64,000 bases of DNA from Pseudomonas sp. FP2335 (GTDB lineage Bacteria; Pseudomonadota; Gammaproteobacteria; Pseudomonadales; Pseudomonadaceae): NCBI RefSeq assembly GCF_030687535.1, contig NZ_CP117437.1, positions 5,143,501 to 5,207,500 on the forward strand, in the 5' to 3' direction. The notes under the pieces are model-generated. The model did no database searches, was not told the origin of the DNA, and saw nothing but the letters and a program-made list of their open reading frames with translations. The position numbers were made by a program, and so were the translations under genes. Shown one piece after another: positions 18,057-26,494 of this stretch (positions are counted from its first letter, which is position 1; every line of letters begins with the position of its first letter).

Positions 18057-20435
18057 ATGACGGACTATTTCACGAGCAACCACTTCGAGTTGTTGAACAA
18101 GTGGGCAGGACACAAGCGTGACGAGTCCAACCCCGAGCAAAACCAAGCTTACGATGATCTGAAAAAAGCCTATGCAGTCACACAGGCATGGGCTAACAAA
18201 CTCAAGACCACACTGTTTCCAGTAGGGCGCGTCGAAATTCGCAAGCGGCCTACCAACCAGGGTAATCATTTCTCTGGCTACAACTGGGCGAAAATTTACC
18301 CCTCACCGGAAGCGCCTAAGGAACTGGCCATTACCGTAGGGATCGATGCCGACGACGGCTTTGTGGTCAAGATCGATACCGTCGGGCTGGGCGAGTCTAG
18401 TAAAACGCGCAAAACCTACTTAGCCCTGCGAGGCGACTATTACAACGCTCCCTTTGTAACAACAATGCCCGCAGGCGATGGTTTGGAAAAATCGCTGGAC
18501 CAGCTCACCGAATGGAGCGCTGAAGCCATCCGCAACTTCAAGCTGCATTACGAAGAGTTAGTAGCCAAAATGAATCTGAGTAAGTCACTGGACGACGAAG
18601 ACCTGCTCAAGCACTTCGACAGCAAGCCAGCATTTCAGACCTTCCGCGCCTCATGGACTCCAGAGGACAAAGCGGAGTTCTGTCGATTGGCGCGTGCTGT
18701 ACATATGGCCGGCTTGGACTGGTGGCACTCGAGCAAAGATATTCAGGTGCGATTTGGCCGCAAGAACCCCGGAAGCGAACGGGCGATTGGCGTACTTGGC
18801 ATTGTGCGGGGCACGCGAGTGCGGAAGCTCTCCTGGAAGCGTGAGGTGGGCGCCCTCCCCATCCTCCACCGTGAGCCGCTAACTAATGAACTGCTCACGA
18901 AGATTGAAGCATCCCTTGCCGACAAGCATGATTTACCCAACGACTGGCTATTACTTGAAGCCGAACGACCTGGACTATGGCCAGATCAACTGAGGGACGA
19001 TCCGGTGGAAGACAACGATGAGACTGGCGAAGACGACATTGCTGATTCTGATGCGATAAGGCTTCCTCTCAATCGTATCTACTACGGCCCACCTGGCACA
19101 GGCAAGACATACGAATTGTCGAAGCTAATGAAGCGAGAGTATGAGCAAGTCACGACCTCGGTATCCAAGGAAGAATGGCAAAATCAGTTTGTGAGCGAAA
19201 GGATTGCGAGCCTTACCTGGTGGGAGGCAATCGCAGCAACTCTGTACCACTTGGGCGGGAAAGCAAGTGTCGATCTCTTGCTTGATCACCCATTCATGAA
19301 ATCGATTGCCGCCGCCAAAAGCACGAACAAGAGTGTGCGAAACACGGTTTGGGGTGCTCTCCAATACCATGCTATCGAGTCCTCCGAAACCATCAAGATG
19401 AGCAAGCGAATGGCACCGGCTGTCTTCGATAAGCTATCGGACTCATCATGGATACTAACTGGAGACTGGGCGGACGCAGCTGCCAATCTGAAGCGGCTGG
19501 TAGACGAGTACAATGCCGGTCCTCCCTCAGCCGAATACATCAAGCGTTACAGTTTCGTCACCTTCCATCAATCTTACGGGTACGAGGAGTTCGTGGAAGG
19601 TCTGCGTCCGGTTCTCGAAGGCGATGCGGAATCCGGTGAAGTCCAATACGAGATCCGCGCTGGTGTCTTCAAGGACTTGTGCCGCAAAGCACGTATGGCG
19701 CCAGATCAGCAGTTCGCGATGGTAATCGACGAGATCAACCGGGGAAACATCAGCAAGATCTTTGGCGAGCTGATCACTTTGATCGAACCTGATAAACGCG
19801 AAGGTGCTAAAAACGCCATCTCGGTGACGTTACCGTATTCCGGAGAGAGTTTTTCGGTACCAGCCAATGTCGACATTGTCGGCACTATGAACACGGCAGA
19901 CCGATCCCTTGCGTTGCTGGACACCGCGTTACGTCGCCGATTCGAGTTTGTGCCGTTAATGCCGGACGCTCGCGACGAGCCAGGCGCGCCGCTTGCAAAC
20001 CTTCGAGTCAGTCTGGGGGAGCAAGTAATGGATGTGCCTCGTATGCTTGATGCAATAAACCAGCGCATCGAGATGCTCTACGACCGCGACCATTGCATCG
20101 GCCATGCGTACTTCACAGCATTAGCGCTAGTGCCTGATGGAGACGAGCGATTTGTAGCCCTGCAACAGGTGTTCAGCACACGTATTCTGCCCCTGCTCGA
20201 AGAGTACTTTTTCGAAGACTGGCAAAAGATCCGCCTTGTCTTAGCAGACAATCAGAAATCCCAAGCCGCACGCTTTATCGTTGAGGGTGAAGATCAGGAG
20301 GATGATCTGGCTCGCCTGTTCGGCAGCGATCATGGCATGGACAGCTATTCCACTAAGCGCCACTACGCTCTGCAGAAGGCTGCCCTCTCTAATCCGGATG
20401 CCTACATTGGCATCTACAAGACGCTGTCGACCTGA
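18057..20435 (+). CDS. mcrB: McrB-type AAA+ GTPase of a modification-dependent restriction system
   Basis: A 792-residue protein. The N-terminal ~330 residues, the presumed recognition domain, resemble the MrcB/DUF3578-type region (FPVGRVEIRKRPTNQGNHFSGYNWAKIYPS), which in McrBC systems senses the DNA mark. The AAA+ domain has Walker A GPPGTGKT (344-351), Walker B VIDEIN (D558, E559) and the McrB signature MNTADRS (from 611) followed by LDTALRRRF. GTP hydrolysis would drive DNA translocation with McrC. ATG 18057 begins 5 bases after the YgjP-like gene; mcrC follows after 12 bases. The modified base recognised is unknown. Confidence 0.92.
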   Translation: MTDYFTSNHFELLNKWAGHKRDESNPEQNQAYDDLKKAYAVTQAWANKLKTTLFPVGRVEIRKRPTNQGNHFSGYNWAKIYPSPEAPKELAITVGIDADDGFVVKIDTVGLGESSKTRKTYLALRGDYYNAPFVTTMPAGDGLEKSLDQLTEWSAEAIRNFKLHYEELVAKMNLSKSLDDEDLLKHFDSKPAFQTFRASWTPEDKAEFCRLARAVHMAGLDWWHSSKDIQVRFGRKNPGSERAIGVLGIVRGTRVRKLSWKREVGALPILHREPLTNELLTKIEASLADKHDLPNDWLLLEAERPGLWPDQLRDDPVEDNDETGEDDIADSDAIRLPLNRIYYGPPGTGKTYELSKLMKREYEQVTTSVSKEEWQNQFVSERIASLTWWEAIAATLYHLGGKASVDLLLDHPFMKSIAAAKSTNKSVRNTVWGALQYHAIESSETIKMSKRMAPAVFDKLSDSSWILTGDWADAAANLKRLVDEYNAGPPSAEYIKRYSFVTFHQSYGYEEFVEGLRPVLEGDAESGEVQYEIRAGVFKDLCRKARMAPDQQFAMVIDEINRGNISKIFGELITLIEPDKREGAKNAISVTLPYSGESFSVPANVDIVGTMNTADRSLALLDTALRRRFEFVPLMPDARDEPGAPLANLRVSLGEQVMDVPRMLDAINQRIEMLYDRDHCIGHAYFTALALVPDGDERFVALQQVFSTRILPLLEEYFFEDWQKIRLVLADNQKSQAARFIVEGEDQEDDLARLFGSDHGMDSYSTKRHYALQKAALSNPDAYIGIYKTLST

Positions 20436-20447
20436 AGGCGGAGGCAC

Positions 20448-21776
20448 GTGAGCGGAATATCGATTTACGAATTTGACGTGTTGATGGCAGCGACTTCGAC
20501 TGGCTCGTTGTCCGAGGGTCTGCACATTATCCCGGATACGGTCTACGCATGGCTAGAACGCCAGTGCCTGCGGGCCTCCAACGACAGTAAGCCAGCGTGG
20601 CTGCGCCTGACTCAACGGCGCGGGCATCGAGCCGTTCAGGTCACTAGTTTTGTTGGAGTGATACGTGCACCAGACGGTTACCAAATCGAGGTACTGCCGA
20701 AAGTCGGAAAAGTAATAGGTGCGGGCGCCTCGAAGGCTCGTCAGCTGTTGATCGAAATGCTCTGCTGCCTTCAAGAGTTTCGCCACCTCCAAACTGACAC
20801 CGCCAACCTCGCCGCGGCACGAATGCCCTTACTGGAAGTTTTTATTGCCGAGTTCCTACGCACCGTCGGGCATATCGTCAAACAAGGCCTGCGCAGCACC
20901 TATACCACTCAGCAAAGCAACTTGTTTGCCCTTCGCGGCAAACTGATGATGGCATCCCATCTGCGGCAAAACCTTTGCAGGGCGGACCGGTTCTTTACAG
21001 AGCACGACGAGTTCTCGATTAATCGTCCGGAAAACCGTTTATTACACACCGCATTGCAACGAATCCTGCAACTGACGGCATCTCAGACACATCAGCAACT
21101 GGCTCGAGAACTGAGATTTGTCTTCGCAGAGGTCCCGATTTCATCAGACCCTAATATGGACTTCCAGCGGGTACGCCTTGAGCGGGGCATGGGTTACTAC
21201 GAAGAAGCACTCGCTTGGTCAAAGTTGATTCTAGAACAGCAATCACCCATGACAGGCCGCGGAGGCAATCACGCTCCGTCGCTGCTGTTCCCAATGGAGG
21301 CAGTGTTCGAAGCGTTCGTCTCCAAGCATATAGCGAAGCAACTGGCGAGGCCGCTTCACCTGAAAACCCAAGCACGCAGCCATCACTTGGTTCGCCATCA
21401 AGAACAGAATTGGTTTTGTCTAAAACCAGACCTGTTGATCAAGGATGCCAAGAAAGATGTGCTGGTTCTCGATACAAAGTGGAAACTGCTCGATGGTCTC
21501 AAGGCAAATGGGACGAATAAATACGGCCTCGCACAGGGTGACTTCTATCAATTGCAGGCCTATGGGCAAAGCTATCTGAATGGGTCGGGAGATGTGGTGC
21601 TGATTTACCCTAAGACTGGGGCATTTGATCGACCGCTACCAGTATTCGAGTTCCCCAAGACAGGTGGGCTGCGGCTATGGGTACTGCCTTTTTGCTTGAA
21701 GTCACGCCAGCTGTTGGTCCCTAGCGATGCGCCGTTCAAAATGGTGTTCAAAGACTTGTTTGAGCGGGTTACTTAA
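20448..21776 (+). CDS. mcrC: McrC-type nuclease subunit
   Basis: A 442-residue McrC. The N-terminal half is the McrB-interacting part and the C-terminal half has the PD-(D/E)xK endonuclease signature (KPDLLIKD...VLVLDTKWK, then DFYQLQAYG). The GTG start is supported by GGAGG 5 bases upstream. It pairs with McrB to cut modified DNA and is the last gene of the defence operon. The island's right end follows after about 240 bases. Confidence 0.92.
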   Translation: MSGISIYEFDVLMAATSTGSLSEGLHIIPDTVYAWLERQCLRASNDSKPAWLRLTQRRGHRAVQVTSFVGVIRAPDGYQIEVLPKVGKVIGAGASKARQLLIEMLCCLQEFRHLQTDTANLAAARMPLLEVFIAEFLRTVGHIVKQGLRSTYTTQQSNLFALRGKLMMASHLRQNLCRADRFFTEHDEFSINRPENRLLHTALQRILQLTASQTHQQLARELRFVFAEVPISSDPNMDFQRVRLERGMGYYEEALAWSKLILEQQSPMTGRGGNHAPSLLFPMEAVFEAFVSKHIAKQLARPLHLKTQARSHHLVRHQEQNWFCLKPDLLIKDAKKDVLVLDTKWKLLDGLKANGTNKYGLAQGDFYQLQAYGQSYLNGSGDVVLIYPKTGAFDRPLPVFEFPKTGGLRLWVLPFCLKSRQLLVPSDAPFKMVFKDLFERVT

Positions 21777-22098
21777 GTAGCGGGCTGAACTGGGTTTGGC
21801 AAACCCGCGAGAGATGGCCTCGTTAGCTTGGCCAGTTCGGATAACAGATGTTCTTGTCGGCCATGCCTACAGGACGGCAATGAGGCATGTTGCTCAATTC
21901 AGCTCTGCCTGTATTCCAACTGGTATTCCAGAAAATTTTACAAACCCAAATTAGTCATTTAGATCAAATGCCTAAGTAATGAATTCAACTTCCCCCGGCC
22001 CACCAAATGATCAAACAAAGACGTCCACGGACGTCTTTTTTTGTGCCTGCAACTCCTCTCCCCCCCTTCCAAATCCCCCTCCCCTTCCCCCAACAAGA
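21777..22098. other. right end of the island and junction with the chromosome
   Basis: No gene was found here. It holds a pair of GTATTCCA repeats (21911-21918, 21923-21930) with 12-base spacing, a remnant resembling the ssrA 3' end (CCCCCGGCCCACCA at about 21992-22005, one base shorter than in ssrA), the 33-bp attR repeat, and then a C-rich tract (22050-22130) leading into the next gene. Confidence 0.65.
22017..22049 (+). repeat. attR: right 33-bp direct repeat of the ssrA island
   Basis: Identical in all 33 bases to 2869-2901, including the hairpin and seven T residues. It sits 11-12 bases after a CCACCA sequence, as the left copy sits 11 bases after the CCA of ssrA. The flanking sequences beyond the repeat differ, as expected for an integration boundary. 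Confidence 0.85.
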
Positions 22099-23643
22099 AT
22101 GATGGCCTTCTGCCCTAAAGTCCCCCCCCTCCCAGCCGATAACCTAACGCTCCCCCAAACCACGCGACTGAACGGAATCTCAGCGTTGGAAACAAAACAC
22201 TTCAGCTTCACCACTCAATCCTTCAGCGCCAGCACCATCGCCAACGTGTTTATCCACGGCTACTCGGCGGGCCATAACCTGGGTGATCGTACTCTTCTGT
22301 CCAGCCAGATCCCGCAAGCGCTGGACGGTGACATCAACCTCCTGGCGTTCTGGCGCTCCAGCCACTATTCCTCAATCAGTTCGATGTCACGCAACGTCAT
22401 CATGGGCGCTTCGCGATTGCATCCCGGTGCGGGTATTGCTGCATTTGCTCTGGATCGGTCGGTGCATTTCGCGGTGGTTCGCAAGCGGGCGAACCGCATT
22501 GGCGAAGCGCTGCTTGAGGAGCTGGAGGCCCATCTGCTGGAGCACTATCCGTATGTCACCCACGTCAATCTGGTCGGCCATTCCCTGGGCGGGCGGGTGG
22601 TGGTCAGTGCGTTGCGCAAGCTGGCCAGCCATCCCGAGTCTTGTGAGCTGATCATCGGCGATGTGCTGTTGATGGCTGCGGCAGTCGAGGTTTCGGCAGA
22701 CGAGGCCCAGGCATTGAACAACTGCGCGGCGGGGCGGGTGATTAACGCCTATTCAAAATCCGATGCCATCTTGTTGATGAATGTGGATGAGACCTGCGTG
22801 GGTCGACACGAGGTACCGCACTTTAAAAATGTCGAAATGACCGACTTCGGCCACTTGGACTATTGGCCCAAGCTGCATGACGTCTTGCTGCGCACTCGGT
22901 TCGCGGGTTTTAGCGGCCAGCGGCTCGGCGCGGTGATGTCGCAGGACCCAATCCACACTGACGCGCTGCTCTACGGTCTGATGCAAAGCGCGCCAGCAGC
23001 CGTGCTGGAGCAAGGCATCAAGCACCTTAAAAGCAGCAGTTGGGTGTCCTTCGACGAGCAGAAGCCGCTGTATTCCTTCATCCAGGAACTGCAGCTGCTG
23101 GGCGGGCATTGCCTGGCCAATTTGACCCGCGGGCGCGGCCTTGCCTATGCCAACGTGCTCGATGGGTTAGTCAGTCATTTCGACTTGGGCAATGGCCGGC
23201 AAACCTGTAGCTCCGTAGTAGAGCTCGAAGCCCTGCTGATTCGACAAGTGTTCGATAACGCGTTTCCAGATGGCCATGCGTTCAGCCGTTCAACGATTGC
23301 CGTGGTCAAGGCCATGCCCGCCGACACCTACTTCAAACATGTGGACGCGTTGGCGGAACGGCTGACCCTGGCCTCTTACCTCAAGAGCCCGTCAACCCCA
23401 CCGCAGGCTGAGCCGTCAGGCGAGTTGGCGGTTACCCGTGGCGAGATCAACCTGAGCGGCCTCGCCACCTGGAATGTGGTTTCGGCGCTCCCGAGCCTGC
23501 TGGACATGACCCCGGTGGGGCGCTGGATGACCAATTTGAAGACCGCCTTGAAGCCCGGTTATTCGGCACTGGTGCCGGTGGTCGCCGTGGTGTTTTTTGC
23601 ACGTGTGCATTGGGGTAACGAGCGTGGATTCAAGCACCCATGA
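22099..23643 (+). CDS. alpha/beta-hydrolase (DUF726-like) heading a five-gene cluster
   Basis: A 514-residue protein. A serine-hydrolase core occupies about residues 45-270: oxyanion region NVFIHGYSAG, nucleophile elbow GHSLGG (Ser162), a conserved Asp in YSKSDAILLM and a His near FGHLDYW. The family resembles DUF726 lipase/esterase-like proteins. The C-terminal ~240 residues have no recognised domain; the end (VPVVAVVFFARVHWG) is weakly hydrophobic. ATG 22099 is chosen because codons upstream are translated attR sequence and a proline-rich low-complexity tract. The gene starts 50 bases after the attR repeat and is followed after 43 bases by an AAA ATPase gene. The substrate is unknown. Confidence 0.75.
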   Translation: MMAFCPKVPPLPADNLTLPQTTRLNGISALETKHFSFTTQSFSASTIANVFIHGYSAGHNLGDRTLLSSQIPQALDGDINLLAFWRSSHYSSISSMSRNVIMGASRLHPGAGIAAFALDRSVHFAVVRKRANRIGEALLEELEAHLLEHYPYVTHVNLVGHSLGGRVVVSALRKLASHPESCELIIGDVLLMAAAVEVSADEAQALNNCAAGRVINAYSKSDAILLMNVDETCVGRHEVPHFKNVEMTDFGHLDYWPKLHDVLLRTRFAGFSGQRLGAVMSQDPIHTDALLYGLMQSAPAAVLEQGIKHLKSSSWVSFDEQKPLYSFIQELQLLGGHCLANLTRGRGLAYANVLDGLVSHFDLGNGRQTCSSVVELEALLIRQVFDNAFPDGHAFSRSTIAVVKAMPADTYFKHVDALAERLTLASYLKSPSTPPQAEPSGELAVTRGEINLSGLATWNVVSALPSLLDMTPVGRWMTNLKTALKPGYSALVPVVAVVFFARVHWGNERGFKHP

Positions 23644-23686
23644 CCCCTCCTATGCACGCGTTTGATTTTCCAAGCCTGGAGTAGAT

Positions 23687-24616
23687 ATGCCCATCGGAAG
23701 ACCGCTGGCCAAGGCCGAGCCACATAGCAAGGAGCAAGCGCCCGCAGCACCGGCGTATGACTTTGAAGTCATTGTTCCCAGATACAACCTGGATGACGTC
23801 GTGGTCAACAGCCACACCAAAGACGAAATTCTCTCTGCGATTGCCCTGCGCAAAGACAGTGAATTCGTCTACAAGACCCTCGGCTTCGCCAGCACCCACA
23901 AGATGTCAGACAAATTCGTACTGAATTTTTATGGCGAGCCCGGCACTGGTAAAACCATCACGGCGCACGCGGTTGCCCAAGCGTTTGGCAAGGATCTGCT
24001 GGTCGTCGACTACTCACAGATTGAATCGAAGTATGTGGGCGACACGCCGAAGAACCTGAAGAAGGTGTTTGATTTCGCCAAGGAAATGGACTGTGTGATT
24101 TTCTTCGACGAGGCCGATGCCATCTTGAGTCGACGTGTCACCAACATGACCAGCGCCACCGATACCAGTGTCAACCAGACCCGCTCGGTACTTCTGAACA
24201 TCTTGAATGACTTCAGCGGCATCCTGATTTTCGCCACGAACTTCATCTCCAACTACGACCCCGCCTTCATGCGCCGGATCGCCAAGCACATCCACTTCAA
24301 GCTACCGGACCATGACAACCGCGTCGCGCTGTTCCAACGCTACATCCCGCAACCGCTGCAAGCCGGCCTGGCGCTGGAAACCTATGCACAGGCGGCGCAG
24401 GGATTGAGTGCGGCGGACATCGAGAACATCACACTGATGGCCGCCTTCAAGGCCGCTTACAAGCAGTCGACCTGCCTTTGCGAAGAGGACATTTTGAAGG
24501 AAATAAACAACACCCTTGCCAGCAAACAGGCAAACGCAAAAAGCGAATACACAACTACAACCAAAGTGGTCTCCAAGGACTACGTCGAAAAGCAAACAGG
24601 GATGGTGCTGGAATGA
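23687..24616 (+). CDS. classical AAA ATPase (spastin/katanin-like core)
   Basis: A 309-residue protein with one AAA module: Walker A GEPGTGKT (83-90), pore-loop-like SKYVGDTPKNL, Walker B IFFDEAD (D141, E142), sensor-1 FATNF and arginine fingers in FMRRIAKHIHF. The C-terminus carries the small helical lid (LSAADIENITLMAAF). Stand-alone AAA proteins of this kind remodel or unfold partner proteins as hexamers. The stop codon overlaps the start of the next gene (ATGA), so the two are likely co-expressed and may act together; the partner is not known. Confidence 0.85.
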   Translation: MPIGRPLAKAEPHSKEQAPAAPAYDFEVIVPRYNLDDVVVNSHTKDEILSAIALRKDSEFVYKTLGFASTHKMSDKFVLNFYGEPGTGKTITAHAVAQAFGKDLLVVDYSQIESKYVGDTPKNLKKVFDFAKEMDCVIFFDEADAILSRRVTNMTSATDTSVNQTRSVLLNILNDFSGILIFATNFISNYDPAFMRRIAKHIHFKLPDHDNRVALFQRYIPQPLQAGLALETYAQAAQGLSAADIENITLMAAFKAAYKQSTCLCEEDILKEINNTLASKQANAKSEYTTTTKVVSKDYVEKQTGMVLE

Positions 24617-24981
24617 TTCCATTTATTTTGTTGGGCGCGGCACTGTTCGCCGGCGCCGTGGTGGTCTCTGCATTTTGGGACAAGATAAAGAACTTTCTGG
24701 AAGCCTCCGTCAAACACGTACGCCAAATCGTCAAAGCAACCATCGTCGGCCTGACCGCCTACATCAAAACCCAGAATGTGGTTGCCGGGATTGCCGCAGG
24801 CTTACAGGCGCTGAACAAGTTCTACTCGAAAAATGAAGATCAGCAGTGGGAAGAAACCGTCACCACGCGGACCATTCCCGCATCAGATGTGCCCGAGCAT
24901 ATTCGCCGCAAGCTGGAAAGCACCCAAGCGCCGGTGGACATTTCAGAAGACATTGCCAAAGAACTCAAGCTGGAGCTGTAA
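24613..24981 (+). CDS. small membrane-anchored protein of the hydrolase-AAA cluster
   Basis: A 122-residue protein with an N-terminal hydrophobic segment (MIPFILLGAALFAGAVVVSAFW, residues 1-22), then amphipathic helices (NFLEASVKHVRQIVKATIVGLTAYIKTQNVVAGIAAGL) and an acidic C-terminus. It may anchor or cap the AAA ATPase at the membrane. The start is fixed by the 4-base ATGA overlap with the AAA gene. No known family recognised. Confidence 0.7.
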   Translation: MIPFILLGAALFAGAVVVSAFWDKIKNFLEASVKHVRQIVKATIVGLTAYIKTQNVVAGIAAGLQALNKFYSKNEDQQWEETVTTRTIPASDVPEHIRRKLESTQAPVDISEDIAKELKLEL

Positions 24982-24984
24982 CTC

Positions 24985-25398
24985 ATGAATCACGACGACA
25001 AGACATTGGGTGGCGCCCTGCTGGAAGACTTCAAGAAGGCGGTCAAGCTGGGCTTGAGAGAGTTGCTCAAAGAGGGCGAAAAACTGATCAAGGAAGGCCA
25101 AGTCTCAGTCGATGACTACCTGGCTCAAAAAACCACTGGCCTCGACCCCTACATTCTTCACGAGCAAACAGCCAAACAGTTGGACTTCGTATCAGGTGAG
25201 GTTTTCATTGCGCTGCAGGACGAGGATAAGTTCGTCTTTGGCGTAGACCTTTACTTCACGGACGCCAATAAACAATGGGTTAAAAGCGCTCACATCGATA
25301 CGCCGAAATCCTTGGACCTCTACTTCTTGAAAGAGGACCAGGCGCGTATCCGCGCCGAGAAAAAAATCGCCTACACGTACGACAAACCAACGGCCTGA
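24985..25398 (+). CDS. protein of unknown function in the hydrolase-AAA cluster
   Basis: A 137-residue soluble, charged protein: an N-terminal helical part (ALLEDFKKAVKLGLRELLKEGEKLIKEG) and a C-terminal part predicted to be beta-rich (GEVFIALQDEDKFVFGVDLYFTD). It begins 3 bases after the preceding gene, so it belongs to the same transcript. No family is recognised. A perfect 8-bp hairpin follows 11 bases after the stop. Confidence 0.65.
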   Translation: MNHDDKTLGGALLEDFKKAVKLGLRELLKEGEKLIKEGQVSVDDYLAQKTTGLDPYILHEQTAKQLDFVSGEVFIALQDEDKFVFGVDLYFTDANKQWVKSAHIDTPKSLDLYFLKEDQARIRAEKKIAYTYDKPTA

Positions 25399-25409
25399 TG
25401 CCTTAAGCG

Positions 25410-25429
25410 GAGCGTGCCGGTGCACGCTC
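25410..25429 (+). terminator. hairpin between the fourth and fifth genes of the hydrolase-AAA cluster
   Basis: GAGCGTGC and GCACGCTC form a perfect 8-bp stem around CGGT. There is no T run, so it may attenuate rather than end transcription into the fifth gene. Confidence 0.5.
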
Positions 25430-25463
25430 TCCACTGTTCTATTTGTCGGATAGCAGAGTCACC

Positions 25464-26084
25464 ATGATCATTATTGTCTACGGGTTTTTATTGCTGCTGG
25501 CGATCGGCTTCGCGGGGATCATCCTCAAACACGCCTGGTCCGTCACCAAGTGGGTATCGATCTGCGCGCTGGGCATTGTGACCCTGCCTATCAGCATCCC
25601 TTACCTGATCATCAAGGCCTACCGCGACGGCGTGAAGAACCGCGAACTGCTGAAAAAAATCCCTGCCGCCTTGCAGCGTCAAGACTTCCTCCAAGCCCTG
25701 CGGCTCATCAAGGAACACAACCCTGATGACCTCAAGGCCACGATGGAATTGATCGCCCAAGAAGGCCTCGACCTGCGTGCGCTGAAGGAGGATCTGAAAG
25801 CGCGTTATACCCAAGCGGTGGAAGCCGAGATCAAGACACGCCTGGACGTTTTGGAGGGCAGCAACTTTATCGAACTCTCCAGCCTGCTGCGGCCGCTGAA
25901 GCCTATTTACCAGCAGTATCTGCTAGAAAAAGGCGACTTCCCAACCCCGCAAAAAATCGTCGAAGCCAAGTTCAAAAGCAAAGAACTCGAACTGGAAAAA
26001 CCGCGCACTCAAGACGAAGAAAAACCGGTGTTCCTGGTCCGTCGCCGCATGCAGGATGAGTTCGCGGATGCGATTGAAATCTGA
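25464..26084 (+). CDS. membrane protein of unknown function, last gene of the hydrolase-AAA cluster
   Basis: A 206-residue protein with two N-terminal membrane segments (IIIVYGFLLLLAIGFAGIIL and VSICALGIVTLPISIPYLII, residues 2-50) and a long charged helical cytoplasmic part (about 55-206, with KAYRDGVKNRELLKKIPAAL). ATG 25464 is preferred; an in-frame TTG seven codons upstream is possible. Same strand as the four preceding genes, with a 65-base gap that contains a hairpin. No family recognised. Confidence 0.65.
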   Translation: MIIIVYGFLLLLAIGFAGIILKHAWSVTKWVSICALGIVTLPISIPYLIIKAYRDGVKNRELLKKIPAALQRQDFLQALRLIKEHNPDDLKATMELIAQEGLDLRALKEDLKARYTQAVEAEIKTRLDVLEGSNFIELSSLLRPLKPIYQQYLLEKGDFPTPQKIVEAKFKSKELELEKPRTQDEEKPVFLVRRRMQDEFADAIEI

Positions 26085-26117
26085 GTTGCAAACAGCCCGC
26101 AATCTGACACCGCTGAG

Positions 26118-26375
26118 CTAGCCTTCCACCGGAATCATCGCCTGCAACAACTCCAACTTGCGCTGCAACTGCGCAACGTGTTCACGCTCGGCACGTAATG
26201 CCGAGCGCAGTTCGCGGTTCTCCACTTCCCAGATCTGCGCCCAGCGCAGGTCTTTCTGGTAGTGCGCAACCATCTTCCACAGTTCGCTCAGTTTCAGGCA
26301 ATGCTGGATCAGCACCAGCAGGATGATCCCCATCACCACCAATGCCCCCGTCGAAACCACTTCCGACATACTCAT
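26118..26375 (-). CDS. small membrane protein with coiled coil
   Basis: An 85-residue protein. One N-terminal membrane segment (VVSTGALVVMGIILLVLIQHCL) is followed by a charged heptad-rich helix (WEVENRELRSALRAEREHVAQLQRKLELLQAM), likely a coiled coil. ATG at 26375 is preferred over GTG at 26381 because AAAGGA lies 7 bases upstream. It runs opposite to the hydrolase-AAA cluster and to the WYL regulator. Function unknown. Confidence 0.65.
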   Translation of the reverse strand: MSMSEVVSTGALVVMGIILLVLIQHCLKLSELWKMVAHYQKDLRWAQIWEVENRELRSALRAEREHVAQLQRKLELLQAMIPVEG

Positions 26376-26443
26376 GTTCACGTCCTTTCAGGCCTTCGAG
26401 GTATTTCGAAGACAGCAACACGATATGTAGTGATTCACGACAG

Positions 26444-26471
26444 GTCTAGAATGTAGACTTATACAGGTAAA
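26444..26471. promoter_or_regulatory. possible operator upstream of the WYL regulator gene
   Basis: GTCTA-GAATG-TAGAC forms a 15-base inverted repeat (26444-26458), followed by ATACAGGTAAA (26461-26471), 23 bases before the regulator's start codon. The same ATACAGGTAAA occurs at 28938-28948, upstream of the divergently oriented 485-residue protein gene. Autoregulation through such repeats is known for BrxR/CapW-type regulators; here it is inference. Confidence 0.45.
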
Positions 26472-26494
26472 GTATTCACACACATGGAGCAGCC

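Noticed and set aside
21979..22098. 40-codon N-terminal extension of the alpha/beta hydrolase
   Set aside because: These codons translate the attR repeat and a C-rich tract; the double ATG at 22099 starts the folded domain.
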